NCBI GenBank assembly: GCA_011799875.1
Contig: CM022299.1
Coordinates: 215,883,018-215,947,017, forward strand
Direction of reading: 5' to 3'
DNA: 64,000 bases
DNA from: Thinopyrum elongatum
Lineage: Eukaryota; Streptophyta; Magnoliopsida; Poales; Poaceae
Position numbers and translations under genes: made by a program. A model generated the notes under the pieces. It ran no database searches, had not been told where the DNA came from, and was given only the letters and a program-made list of their open reading frames with translations. Of the stretch, positions 22,368-33,663 are shown one piece after another. Every line of letters starts with the position of its first letter. The stretch's first letter is position 1.

Positions 22368-23932
22368 ATAACTATTGACTTTCGTGCTTGTATAGGGAAT
22401 CACAAACCTGAACACCAATATTCTTACTAAAGCATAATTACTCACCACCATGGCTCACATATTACTATCATCATGTCTCAAAACTATTACAAGGAATCAA
22501 GTTTATTTTGTCCAATGATCTTCATGAAAGTTTTTATTATATCCCTCTTGAATATCTATCACTTTGGGACTAGTTTCATATATTGCCATTGCTTTTGACA
22601 AGCTCAAATAAATTAAAGTGAAGAACATGAGCATAAAAAATTTCATCTCTCAAAATAATATAAGTGAAGCATGAGAGAATTTTTAAAAAAATTACTAACT
22701 CTCAAATGAATATAAGTGAAGCATGAGAGTATTTCTTCAAAAATAATAAAGTACACCGTGCTTAAAAAGATATAAGTGAAGCACTAGAGCAATTCCATAG
22801 CTCAAAAAATTTAAGTGAAGCATAAAGAGCAATTCTAACAAATCATAGCATAATTTTGGCTCTCTCAAATAGGTGTGTCGGGCAAGGATACTTGTGACAA
22901 ATTGAAAATCAAAACAAGCAAAGAATCATATAATACAAGACGCTCCAAGCAAAACTCATGATATGTGACTAATAAAAATATAGCTCCAAGTAAAATTACC
23001 GATGGTTGTTAGAAGAAAGAGGGGATGCCTTCCGGGGCATCCCCAAGCTTAGTTGCTTGGTTCTCCTTGAATATTAACTTGGGGTGTCATGGGCATCCCC
23101 AAGCTTAGGCTCTTTTCACTCTTTATTTCTTCATCCATCGAGATCTCACCCAAAACTTGAAAAACTTCAATCACACAAAACTTAACAAAACCTTCGTGAG
23201 ATCCGTTACTATAATAAAACCAATCTTTGCTTTAAGTACTATTTAAAACCCATTAATATTTTGTTTTTGCATTATACCTACTGTATTCTTACTTTACCAT
23301 GGCTTATACCCCCCGATACAATCCATAGATTCATCAAAATAAGCACACAATGCAAAGAAAACATAATCTGTCAAAAATAGAACAGTCTGTAAAGATGCGA
23401 ATTTTACTCATACTTATGTAACTCCAAAAATTCTGAAAAACTTGGACAACGTAGGCAATTTGTATAAAAATCCTGTGTAAAAAATTCAGAATTTTCGTTG
23501 CTTCTGCGAATTTAAACAATTCTGTTACTGGATGCAAAAGTTTCTGTTTTTTCAAAAAGATCAAATCAACTATCACCCAACATGACCCCAAAGGCTTTAC
23601 TTGGCACAAATACTAATTAAAACAGAAAAACACAATCGTAACAGTAGCATAATTGTGCAAACACTCAAGAATAGAAATAAAAAGGCAAAAATAAATTTTA
23701 TTCATTGGGTTGCCTCCCAACAAGCGTTATAGTTTTATGCCCCTAGCTAGGCATAATGCATAGATTCAAGTATTGTCATCTTTGGTTTTCAACTCCTCAA
23801 TTACACAACTAGAATTCTTCAAGGTTTTAGCATGCATATTTTCAATAACAATACTTCAAGGAATAAGCTTGAAGAATTCATTTTTGCAAGAAGGGCCTTT
23901 TACTACTTCAACAAAATTGGGGTGAATACTAA
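22368..23932 (-). other. Internal non-coding region of element D
   Basis: AT-rich sequence with no supported ORF. It matches, in reverse complement, the J fragments at 40750-41660 and 52723-53016: for example TTGGGTTGCCTCC(C/A)A, the GCATCCCCAAGCTTA pair near 23040-23105, and TTACAAGGAATCAAG. It includes the short repeat array at 22655-22835. Confidence 0.7.
22655..22835. repeat. Degenerate repeats of ATATAAGTGAAGCATGAGAG
   Basis: Four spaced copies lie near 22658, 22709, 22770 and 22810, about 40-60 bases apart. The same motif appears inverted in J (gtgcttcacttatatc at 52740-52756; gcttcacttgtatatt near 52778; atgcttcatttaaatcc near 52842), so it is a family feature. Confidence 0.7.
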
Positions 23933-24324
23933 TCATTTTGAGATCTTCATTGTTGCTATTAGAAGTACACCCTTGTTCTTAGTGACTTGTGTAGGCTTGC
24001 AAATCTTTATAGGAGTTTTTTCAATAGTTTTAATGGAAGAAAAAGCCGAGCTCAAGTTACTAAAAATTTCATCCAACTTATCAATTCTAGCGGGGCTCTC
24101 TTCCATTCTCTCGTTAACTACGTGTTCCTTTTGCCTTAGTATTTTAAGAGCGTCTCCCGCTTTTGACCCAATTCTATTAGCAAGATTGTGCATCCTTTTA
24201 TCAAAATTTTCAATATTTTCTTCGGTGACCATTTTCTTTTCAATAGCATCTAACCTTTGCATAACATGCTCAAGACTTAAAACCGTTTCATTGACAGTGA
24301 TAGGTGGTGCACCCACTAGATCTC
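23933..24324 (-). pseudogene. ORF1 of element D, downstream part, separated from its start by element I
   Basis: The minus strand encodes DLVGAPPITVNETVLSLEHV, then a coiled-coil-like stretch rich in K/E/N (MQRLDAIEKK, ENIENFDKRMHNL, DKLDEIFSNLSSAF) and ends KNKGVLLIATMKISK at 23933. The upstream half is at 33664-33923. The join falls exactly at the 5-bp duplication of element I (ATCTC at 24320-24324 and 33664-33668). I recognise it as the first ORF of WHAM-type grass Athila elements, function unknown. The related sequence in those elements precedes gag. Confidence 0.65.
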
Positions 24325-25709
24325 TGATAACCCACAAGTATAGGGGATCGCAACAGTTTTCGAGGGTAGAGTATTCAACCCAAATTTATTGATTCGACAT
24401 AAGGAGAGCCAAAGAATATTCCCAAGTATTAGCAACTGAGTTGTCAATTCAACCACACCTGAAAGACTTAATATCTGCAGCAAAGTTTTTAGTAGCAAAG
24501 TAGTATGGAAGTAACGGTAACGGTGGCAAAAGTAACAGTAGCAGTTTGTAGTGATCGTAACAGTAGCAACGGAAAAGTAACTTAGCAAAGATCAATATGT
24601 GAAAAGCTCGTAGGCAATGAATCAGTGATGGATAATTATGTTGGATGGCATTCATCATGCAACAGTTATAACCTAGGGTGACACAGAACTAGCTCCAATT
24701 CATCAATATAATGTAGGAATGTATTTCGTATATAGTCATACGTGCTTATGGAAAAGAACTTGCATGACATCTTTTGTCCTACCCTCCTGTGGCAGCGGGG
24801 TCCTACTGGAAACTAAGGGATATTAAGGCCTCCTTTTAATAGAGAACCGGACCAAAGCATTAGCACTTAGTGAATACATGAACTCCTCAAACTACGGTAA
24901 TCACCGGAAAGAATCCCAATTATTGTCACCTTGGGGTATGCTAATCATAACACGTAATAGGTGTCTACAACTTGCAAGATAGGATCAAGAACACAAATAT
25001 ATTCATGAAAACATAATAGGTTCAGATCTGAAATCATGGCACTCAGGCCCTAGTGACAAGCATTAAGCATAGCAAAGTGATAGCAACATCAATCTCAGAA
25101 CATAGTGGATACTAGGGATCAAACCCTAACAAAACTAACTCGATTACATGATAAATCTCATCCAACCCATCACCGTCCAGCAAGCCTACGATGGAATTAC
25201 TCACACACGGCGGTGAGCATGATGAAATTGGTGATGGAGGAATGTTGGTGATGATGATGGCGACGAATCCCCCCTCTCCGGAGCCCCGAACGGACTCCAG
25301 ATCAGCCCTCCCAATGAAGAACAGGAGGCGGCGGCGGCTCTGTATAGTAAAACACGATGAATCCTTCTCTCTGATTTTTTCTCCCTGAATAGGGTTATAT
25401 GGAGTTGGAGTTGAGGTCGGAGGGGCTCCAGGGGGCCCACAAGCCTGCAGGGCACGCCCCAGGGCTTGTGGCCTCTGGGTGGGCCCCCTCCGGTTGATTC
25501 TTTCGCCAATATTTTTTATATATTCCAAAAATATTCTTCGTAAATTTTCAGGTCAATCCGAGAACTTTTATTTTCCGCACAAAAATAACACCATGGCAAT
25601 TCTGCTGAAAATAGTGTCCGTCCGGGTTAGTTCCATTCAAATCATGCAAATTAGAGTCCAAAACAAGGGCAAACGAGTTTGGAAAAGTAGATACGATGGA
25701 GACGTATCA
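24325..25709 (-). repeat. 3' LTR of element I (1385 bp)
   Basis: On the plus strand it runs from TGATAACCCACAAGTATAGG to GGAGACGTATCA. It aligns end to end with 32278-33663, with scattered substitutions and a few one- or two-base indels. Its left flank is ATCTC. Confidence 0.92.
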
Positions 25710-27809
25710 GCTCCCTCAAGCTTAACCCATTGCTTGTCCTCAAGCAATTCAGTTGACAAACTGAAAGTGACAAAGAAAAACTTTTACAAACTCTCTTTGA
25801 TCTTGTTTTGCAAGTATGTATAGCCAGCATTCTGGTTTTCAGCAAAGGTTATGAACTAACCATATTCACAATAACATTTAGGTCTCACATTTACTCATAT
25901 CAATGGCATAATCAACTAGTGAGCAATAATAATAAATCTCGGATGACAACACTTTTTCAAAATAGTCATGATATAATATGGCAAAATGGTATCTCGCTAG
26001 CCCTTTCTGAGACTGCAAAACATAAAAGCAAAGCACCCGTGAAGATTAAGGACTGACTAGACATTGTAATTGATGGCAAAAGAGATCCAGTCACACTCAT
26101 ACTCAATATCAATTAATAACAATGTATACAAATGACAGTGGTGCTCTCTAACTGGTGCTTTTTATAAGAGGATGATGACTCAACATAAAAGTAAATAGAT
26201 AGGCCCTTCGCAGAGGGAAGCAGGGATATGCAGAGGTGCCAGAGCTCGAGCTTTTAAAACAGAGATGAATATAATTTTGAGCCGTATGCTTTCATTGTCA
26301 ACATAACAACCAAGAGATCTCACTATCTTCCATGCTAGATACATTATAGGCGGTTCCCAAACAGAATGGTAAAGTTTTTACTCCCCCTCCACCAACAATC
26401 ACACTCCATGGCTGATCCGAAACAACGGGTACCATCCATACGAACAACAATCCTGGGGGAGTTTTGTTTGAATTTATATTTTGATTTGATTTCGAGCATG
26501 CAACTGGGCATCCTGATTACCAGCCACTTTCTCGTGAATGACAAGTGAATCAACACTCATCGTGAGAATAACCCACCTAGCATGGAAGATACTGACAACC
26601 CCCAATCTCTACAAGAGCGATTGGGGCATACAAAACAGATTATTATTTGAAGGTTTAGAGTTTGGCACATGCAAATTTACTTGGAACGGCAGGTAAATAC
26701 CGCATATAGGTAGGTATGGTGGACTCATATGGAATAACTTTGGGTTTAAGGAAGTGGATGCACAAGCAGTATTCCCGCTTAGTACAAGTGAATGCTAGCA
26801 AAAGATTGAGGAATGACCAACTAGAGAGCGACAACGGTCATAAACATGCATTGAGATTAACCAACATTGAGTGCAAGCATGAGTAGGATATAAATCACCA
26901 TGAACATAAATATCATGGAAGCTATGTTGATTTTGGTTAAACTACATGCGTGAACATGTGCTAAGTCAAGCCACTTAAATCATTCAAAGGAGGATACCAT
27001 CCTATCATACTACATCATAACCATTTTAATTTTCATGTTGGCACACGAGATAAACCATTATACACACCTAGCTAATTAAGCATGGCATGAGTAACTATAA
27101 TCTCTAGTTGTCATTGCAAACATGTTTCATTCATAATAGGCTGAATCAGGAACGATGAGCTAATCATATTTACAAAAACAAAATAGGTCGAGTTCGTACC
27201 AACTTTTCTCCATCTCAATCATTTCATCATATATCATCATTATTGCCTTTCACTTGCATGACCGAATGGTGTGAATAATAATAAGAGTGGACGTGCATTG
27301 GACTAAGCTGGAATCTGCAAACATTTATTCAAAGGAGAAGACAAGGTAATATGGGCTCTCTGTTAGATCAACAATAATGCATATGAGAGCCACTCAACAT
27401 TTTCATCGTGGTCTTCTCTTTATGACCCAAAGAAAAGGAAAAGAATTTCAAAGAAACACACTGAAATATTTTTGAAGTTTTTGTTTTTCTGAAGAAAGTA
27501 AAACAAGAACAAAAAAAACTATTTACACGGGAAAGCTCCCAACAAGCAAAAGAAGAACGAGAAATCTTTTTGGGTTTTCTTTTAATACTACTACTATAAA
27601 CTAGAAAGAAAAACTAAAAAGTAGCGAGAACTAATTTTTTTGGATTTTCTCAAAGTTTTTCAAACACACAAGAAGAAAGCGAGAAAAAGAAATAAACTAA
27701 CATGGATAATACAATGAAAAAGTATGAACACCGACAACTGAAATGAGTGTGTGAACATGAATGTAATGTCGGTGAGAAATACGTACTCCCGCAAGCTTAG
27801 GATTTTGGC
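25710..27809 (-). other. 3' non-coding region of element I
   Basis: No ORF is supported. The stretch between the downstream ORF and the 3' LTR is AT-rich. Bases 26440-26900 match element D (17438-17919), showing that I and D share a 3' region. On the minus strand TTGAGGGAGC abuts the LTR and may be the polypurine tract. Confidence 0.7.
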
Positions 27810-28898
27810 CTAAGTTGGTCTAGGCCATGGCTCGAAATAACCCTCTCCTCGATACTCCGGAGGGTCCTGAGGGTTCCACTGGTTGGTGAGCTCCTGTGGC
27901 TCAAACTGAAAAATGGGCTCCTGATATGGATCAGGAACTAGTGCTGGCTCAGGTGCTGGGGGTTGTACAAGACCCCAAAATCTGTAGATGTTCTCGGGCA
28001 TAATAGTGTACCTACCAGAACGAATATCAAACAAAGAAGAAGCAGGCAGAGCAATAGTCTCACAAGTACCCTGACTAAATACTAAGTTATAGAGGAGTCT
28101 CTTGTCCTTATCCTTCTTAACAAAATTGTGCGCTACCATACTATTATAGTTCAGATATCTTGTGGGTAATAGAATCTCCTCCTCATCATCATGCCTAATA
28201 GGTATCTCAAAATGTTTAGCAAGGCGAGAGGCATAGATGCCTCCAAAGATGGGCCCCTTCGTATGGTTCATGTTCAACCGTCTAGCAATAATAGCGCCCA
28301 AACTAAAAGTTCTATCACAATACAAAGCATGGTGCAAAATAGCAAGGTCCGGGGCACTGAGGCCTCCGCTCTCCCCATGACCAATCAAACATCTCCCAGA
28401 AAATAATGAATAATAGCGTAAAACGGGAAAATGTAAGCTAGCCACTCTCGCTTCCGACACCCCTCTCTCTTCCCCTATAGTAGTTTCAGCAATAAAGTCC
28501 TCCACGTCTCTAGGACGTGGTTCATTGACGCTGCCCTCATAAGGTAATTTGCAAACTTTGCAAAAATCATATAGTGTCATTTGCTTAGGCACATCATACA
28601 AGTGAAATTCTACCATGGGAGGATCTTTCCTAGCATGAAAGTGAAAATTTTGCACGAAGGTATTAGTGAGTAGGAGGTATTGTTCACACTTATCATGGAG
28701 GAAGTCGGTGATGCCTGCGTTCTCCGCCAAATAATAGAAATCATCATAAATTTTGGCCGCCCTCAAGAATGCGTCACTTGGCCATTCACACGGCCGAACC
28801 TCCGCGGTGCGAGGAAGGTTGTACTTGGGCTTCTTCTTCTCCTCATTTTCATTTTCATTTGTATTCTGGCTTGAAGAACCCCTTAACCATCTCTTCAT
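27810..28898 (-). CDS. Additional ORF of element I (362 aa), function unknown
   Basis: The ATG at 28898 (MKRWLRGSSSQ) opens an uninterrupted frame to the stop at 27810. The frame stays open further upstream, but that part overlaps low-quality sequence. Features: a K/E/N-rich N-terminus (NENENEEKKKPKYN); LYDFCKVCKLPYEGS; RPRDVEDFI; HFPVLRYYSLFSGRCLIG; LSAPDLAILHHALYC; ARRLNMNHTKGPIFGGIYASRL; and a Pro/Glu-rich C-terminus. This style matches the 'putative retrotransposon protein' ORF of Athila-type elements. It has no transmembrane segment that would fit an envelope protein, and no catalytic motif that I can name. It is the best-preserved ORF of the element and may act in packaging or RNA binding; that is speculation. 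Confidence 0.65.
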   Translation of the reverse strand: MKRWLRGSSSQNTNENENEEKKKPKYNLPRTAEVRPCEWPSDAFLRAAKIYDDFYYLAENAGITDFLHDKCEQYLLLTNTFVQNFHFHARKDPPMVEFHLYDVPKQMTLYDFCKVCKLPYEGSVNEPRPRDVEDFIAETTIGEERGVSEARVASLHFPVLRYYSLFSGRCLIGHGESGGLSAPDLAILHHALYCDRTFSLGAIIARRLNMNHTKGPIFGGIYASRLAKHFEIPIRHDDEEEILLPTRYLNYNSMVAHNFVKKDKDKRLLYNLVFSQGTCETIALPASSLFDIRSGRYTIMPENIYRFWGLVQPPAPEPALVPDPYQEPIFQFEPQELTNQWNPQDPPEYRGEGYFEPWPRPT

Positions 28899-29445
28899 TG
28901 TTTCTTTCCTTTCTCTCGAAGAACAATCCCCCAAAACAGTTTTGCGAATGGAGCTTTGAGCAAGGAGATCGAAAATGGCAGCAAAATGAGCTAGAACACG
29001 GGTTTGAGCAACGGGATGATTTTTTCTGTAGGAAGGCGAAGTGAATGGGTGCAGGAATAAGTGAGGGGGACCCACGTGGGTCCCACAAGCCACCCATGCA
29101 CGCCCTGTGGGCTTGTGGCCCACTGGTACTGCCCCCTAGTGTGTTCTCAGTGCCAAAAATTCTTAAATATTCTATAAAAAATTAGACTAAATTTTCAGGG
29201 CATTTGGAGAACTTTTATTTTTAGGACATTTTTTATTGCACGAATAATTCAGAAAACAGGCAGAAAATAGTATTTTTTGCTTTATTTATTCTAAATAACA
29301 TAAAGTAAAAAGTGGTTACATAAAGTTGTGCTCTCTAAATTCATCCATCTCATGCCCATCAAAAGGAATCCATTAACAAGGTTGATGAAGTCTTATTAAC
29401 AAACTTCTTCCGAATGACATGAAACCGGAGAATTTTCGAATAACA
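28899..29445 (-). other. Spacer between protease and additional ORF of element I
   Basis: Non-coding apart from the open extension upstream of 28898. It holds none of the RT, RNase H or integrase motifs expected after the protease. Confidence 0.65.
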
Positions 29446-31050
29446 CTAGGTTACCTCAACGGGGATATGCATGTCCCCAACAATAAGAATATCATATTTC
29501 TTTTTGACAGTAGGAACAAGGAATTCAAATCCTCCAATAGCAATAGTCGAATTTTTTCCTATAGAATTGATGCTATTAACTTCAGGTTGTTTCTTCGGAA
29601 AGTGTATCGTATGCTCATTACCATTGACATGAAAAGTGACATTGCCCTTCTTGCAATCAATAACAGCCCCTGCAGTATTCAAAAAGGGTCTACCAAGGAT
29701 GATCGACATACTGTCGTCCTCCGGTATATCAAGAATAACAAAGTCCGTTAAAATAGTAACATTTGCAACTACGACAGGCACATCCTCACAAATACCGATG
29801 GATATAGCAGTTGATTTGTCAGCCATTTGCAAAGAGATTTTAGTTGGTGTCAACTTATTCAAATCAATTTTACGATATAAAGAGAAAGGCATAACACTAA
29901 CACCGGCTCCCAAATCACATAGAGCAGTTTTAACATAGTTTGTTTTAATGGAGCATGGTATAGTTGGTATTCCTTGATCTCCTAGTTTCTTTGGTATTCC
30001 ACCCCTAAATGTATAATTAGAAAGCATGGTGGAAATTTCAGCTTCTGGTATCTTTCTTTTATTTGTAACAATATCTTTCATATACTTAGCATAAGGAGAC
30101 ATTTTCAAAATATCAGTCAAACGCATACGCAAAAAGACAGGTCTAAGCATTTCAACAAAGCGCTCAAAATCCACATCATCCTTTTTCTTGGATGGTTTAG
30201 GAGGAAAGGGCATGGGTTTTTGAACCCATGGTTCTCTTTCTTTACCATGTTTCCTAGCAATGAAGTCTCTCTTATCATATATTTTATTCTTAGGTTGTGG
30301 GTTATCAAGATCAACAGCAGGTTCGATCTCCACATCATTATCATTACTAGGTTGAGCATCAACATGAACATCATCATTAACATTATCACTAGGTTCATGT
30401 TCATCACCAGATTGTGTCTCAGCATCAGAAATAGAAATATCATTAGGATTCTCAGGTGTGTCTACAACAGGTTCACTAGAAGCATGCAAAGTCCTATCAG
30501 TTTTCTTTTTCTTTTTCTTACTAGGACTAGGTGCATCAGTATTAATTCTCTGAGAATCTTGATCAACTCTCCTAGGATGGCCCTCAGGGTACAAAGGTTC
30601 CTGAGTCATTTTACCACCTCTAGTCATAACTCTAACAACATGATCATTGTTCTTATTATTCATCTCATTTAGCAAATCATTCTGTGCTTTGAGAACTTGT
30701 TCTACTTGAGTTTTTATCATGGAGGCATGTTTACTAATAATTTTGAGATCATTAATAGTTCTACACATGTAGTCACCCAAGAAGTCAAGCATATAAGCAT
30801 TTCGTTTCAATTGTCTACTAACATAAGCATTGAAATTTTCTTCTTTAACAATAAAGTTATCAAATTCATCCAAGCATTGACTAGCAGACTTGTTATGAGG
30901 AATATCACCTTCATCAAATCTATAGAGAGAATTTACCTCTACTACCTGTGTCGGGTTATGAAGACCATGTATTTCTTCAATAGGTGATAAATTCTTAACA
31001 TCTTCAGCTTTAATACCTTTTTCTTTCTTAGATTTCTTTGCCTCTTGCAT
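29446..31050 (-). CDS. Gag C-terminal region and aspartic protease of element I (534-codon open stretch)
   Basis: One open frame covers a Lys/Glu-rich segment, a helical region (FDNFIVKEENFNAYVSRQLK, KTQVEQVLKAQNDLLNEMNN), a basic KKKKKK patch, and a long Asp/Glu-rich linker (about 30320-30450). The protease core has IPCSIKTNYVKTALCDLGAG (active-site DLG, as usual in Athila proteases), SVMPFSLYRKIDL, DFVILDIPED and SIILGRPFLNTAGAVIDCKKG. It ends FLVPTVKKKYDILIVGDMH near 29450. The upstream gag lies in other frames, so the open stretch starts inside a larger protein; no clear initiator was chosen. The protease would mature gag. Confidence 0.75.
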   Translation of the reverse strand: MQEAKKSKKEKGIKAEDVKNLSPIEEIHGLHNPTQVVEVNSLYRFDEGDIPHNKSASQCLDEFDNFIVKEENFNAYVSRQLKRNAYMLDFLGDYMCRTINDLKIISKHASMIKTQVEQVLKAQNDLLNEMNNKNNDHVVRVMTRGGKMTQEPLYPEGHPRRVDQDSQRINTDAPSPSKKKKKKTDRTLHASSEPVVDTPENPNDISISDAETQSGDEHEPSDNVNDDVHVDAQPSNDNDVEIEPAVDLDNPQPKNKIYDKRDFIARKHGKEREPWVQKPMPFPPKPSKKKDDVDFERFVEMLRPVFLRMRLTDILKMSPYAKYMKDIVTNKRKIPEAEISTMLSNYTFRGGIPKKLGDQGIPTIPCSIKTNYVKTALCDLGAGVSVMPFSLYRKIDLNKLTPTKISLQMADKSTAISIGICEDVPVVVANVTILTDFVILDIPEDDSMSIILGRPFLNTAGAVIDCKKGNVTFHVNGNEHTIHFPKKQPEVNSINSIGKNSTIAIGGFEFLVPTVKKKYDILIVGDMHIPVEVT

Positions 31051-31132
31051 ATCTTTAGGACTGAGAAATAGAATACCTCTTTTCTTCGGAGTTGGCTTAG
31101 GAGGTGGTTCAGGAAGAGTCCAATCATTATCA

Positions 31133-32208
31133 TTACTCAGTATATATATTATTCAATAGTACTTCAGCTTGTTCAACAGTTCGTTCCCTGAAAACACAAC
31201 CAGCACAACTATCGAGGTGGTCCCTAGAAGCATCGGTTAGTCCATTATAAAAGATATCATGTATTTCATTTTTCTTGAGAGGATGATCAAACAAAGCATT
31301 AAGTAATCGCAGAAGCCTCCCCCAAGCTTGTGGGAGACTCTCTTCTTCAATTTGCACAAAGTCAAATATTTCCTGCAAAGCAGCTTGTTTCTTATGAGCA
31401 GGAAAATATTTTTCAGAGAAGTAATATATCATATCCTAGGGACTACGCACACAACCAGGAGCAAAAGAATTAAACCATATCTTAGCATCACCCTTTAACG
31501 AGAAAGGAAACAACTTAAGAATATAGTAGTAGCGAATTTTTTCCTCATGAGAAAATAGGGTGGCTATATCATTCAATTTGGTAAGGTGTGCCACAACAGT
31601 TTCAGATTCATAACCATGGAAAGGATCAGATTCAACCAAAGTAATTAACTCAGGATCGACAGAGAATTCATAATCCTTATCAGTAACAAAGATAGGTGAA
31701 GTAGCAAACTTAGGATCATATTGCATTCTAGCATTCAAAGATTTTTCTTTCCACTTGCATAGTAATTTCTTAAGATCATCTCTATCCTTACAAGCAAGAA
31801 AGTCCCTAGCTACCTCTCCATCCATAACATAACCCTCAGGTATATCAGGCAATTCATATCTAGGAGAGCTAGGTCTAGCAGGTGTCTCAAAGTGTTCAGT
31901 TTCAATAATTTCATCAGTTTCAGAATATCATCCGTTTCAACATTAACTCTAGCAAGTTGTTCATCAAGAAATTCACCCAGTGGCACAGTATTATCAAGCA
32001 AAGTATCATCATAAGCATCATGCATAGCAGAAGTAGCATCATCAATTACTTGCGACATATTAGAATTAATAGCAGGTGGCGGTGTCGCAAGCTTACTCAA
32101 AACAGAAGGTGAATCAAGTGCGGAGCTAGATGGCAGTTCCTTACCTCCCCTCGTAGTAGAGGGAAAAATCTTGGTTTTGTTATCTTTCAAATTCCTCATA
32201 GTGATCAA
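31133..32208 (-). pseudogene. Gag of element I, frameshifted
   Basis: Three pieces are readable. The N-terminus at about 31930-32202 begins MRNLKDNKTKIFPSTTRGG and passes through PLGEFLDEQLARVNVETDD. A second frame at 31436-31852 has LPDIPEGYVMDGEVARDFLA, DPFHGYESETVVAHL, YYYILKLFPFSLKGDAKIWF and NSFAPGCV. The same frame continues after a stop near 31437 with IYYFSEKYFPAHKK, LPQAWGRLLRLLNALFDHPL and FYNGLTDASRDHLDSCAGC. FPFSLKGDAKIWF and the W-R-L motif are Retrotrans_gag signatures. A further frame change near 31133 leads into the protease frame. The protein is broken by at least two frameshifts and one stop. Confidence 0.8.
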
Positions 32209-32248
32209 TAGATATAAATCCCAAGTGACTCAGAGAATAGAGGTATGC

Positions 32249-32266
32249 TCCCCGGCAACGGCGCCA
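32249..32266 (-). promoter_or_regulatory. Primer binding site of element I
   Basis: The minus strand reads TGGCGCCGTTGCCGGGGA, eleven bases after the 5' LTR end at 32278. The same 18-mer occurs in element D (34120-34137) and, with two changes, in H (57701-57718). It is typical of Athila-type elements. Confidence 0.85.
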
Positions 32267-32277
32267 GAAAAATGTCT

Positions 32278-33663
32278 TGATAACCCACAAGTATAGGGGA
32301 TCGCAACAGTTTTCGAGGGTAGAGTATTCAACCCAAATTTATTGATTCGACACAAGGGGAGCCAAAGAATATTCCCAAGTATTAGCAGCTGAGTTGTCAA
32401 TTCAACCACACGTGAAAGACTTAATATCTGCAGCAAAGTTTGTATTAGCAAAGTAGTATGGAAGTAACGGTAACAGTGACAAAAGTAATAGTAGCAGTTT
32501 TGTAGTGATTGTAACAGTAGCAACAGAAAAGTAACTTAGGAAAGATCAATATATGAAAAGCTCGTAGGCCACGGATCAGTGATGGATAATTATGTCAGAT
32601 GGCATTCATCATGCAATAGTTAAAACCTAGGGTGACACAGAACTAGCTCCAATTCATCAATATAATATAGGAATGTATTCCGTATATAATCATACGTGCT
32701 TATGGAAAAGAACTTGCATGACATCTTTTGTCCTACCCTCCCATGGCAGCGGGGTCCTAATGGAAACTAAGGGATATTAAGGCCTACTTTTAATAGAGAA
32801 CCAGACCAAAGCATTAGCACTTAGTGAATACATGAACTCCTCAAACTACGGTAACCACCGGAAAGAATCCCAATTATTGTCACCTTGGGGTATGCGGATC
32901 ATAACACGTAATAGGTGTCTACAACTTGCAAGATAGGATCAAGAACACAAATATATTCATGAAAACATAATAGGTTCAGATCTGAAATTATGGCACTCGG
33001 GCCCTAGTGACAAGCATTAAGCATAGCAAAGTCATAAGCACATCAATCTCAGAACATAGTAGATACTAGGGATCAAACCGTAACAAAACTAACTCAATTA
33101 CATGATAAATCTCATCCAACCCATCACCGTCCAACAAGCCTACAATGGAATTACTCACACACGGTGGTGAGCATCATGAAATTGGTGATGGAGGAATGTT
33201 GGTGATGATGATGGCGACGAATCCCCCTCTCCGGAGCCCCGAACGGACTCCAGATCAGCCCTCCCGATGAAGAACAGGAGGAGGCGGTGGCTCCGTATCG
33301 TAAAACGCAATGAATCCTTCTCTCTGATTTTTTTTCTCTCCGAATAGGGTTATATGGAGTTGGAGTTGAGGTCGGAGGGGCTCCAGGGGGCCCACAAGCC
33401 TGCAGGGCGCGCCCCCAGGGCTTGTGGCCTCTGGGTGGCCCCCCTCTAGTTGATTCTTTCGCCAATATCTTTATATATTCCAAAAATATTCTCCATAAAT
33501 TTTCAGGTCAATCCGAGAACTTTTATTTCAGCACAAAAATAGCACCATGGCAATTCTGCTAAAAACAGCGTCAGTCCGGGTTAGTTCCATTCAAATCATG
33601 CAAATTAGAGTCCAAAACAAGGGCAAAAGAGTTTGGAAAAGTAGATACGATGGAGACTTATCA
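32278..33663 (-). repeat. 5' LTR of element I (1386 bp)
   Basis: On the plus strand it runs from TGATAACCCACAAGTATAGG to GGAGACTTATCA. It is adjacent to the primer site on the left and to the ATCTC target copy on the right. It pairs with 24325-25709. Confidence 0.92.

Larger units (their letters stand above)
24325..33663 (-). mobile_element. Complete Athila-lineage element I (Sabrina-like), 9339 bp, no RT or integrase
   Basis: Two LTRs (24325-25709 and 32278-33663) bound an internal region with primer site, gag-protease and a separate downstream ORF. A perfect 5-bp duplication ATCTC flanks it (24320-24324, 33664-33668). There is no sequence for RT, RNase H or integrase between the protease end (29446) and the downstream ORF start (28898), nor elsewhere in the internal region. 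The element would therefore depend on enzymes made by another element. The LTR starts TGATACGTCTCC on the minus strand in one copy and TGATAAGTCTCC in the other. Confidence 0.9.

Noticed and set aside
27810..28898. Extra ORF of element I as an envelope gene
   Set aside because: It sits where env would be, but has no signal peptide, transmembrane helix or glycoprotein features.
30117..30672. ORFs rich in Ile/Met/Asn/Arg on both strands
   Set aside because: Shadows of the Asp/Glu-rich linker in the gag-protease frame of element I.
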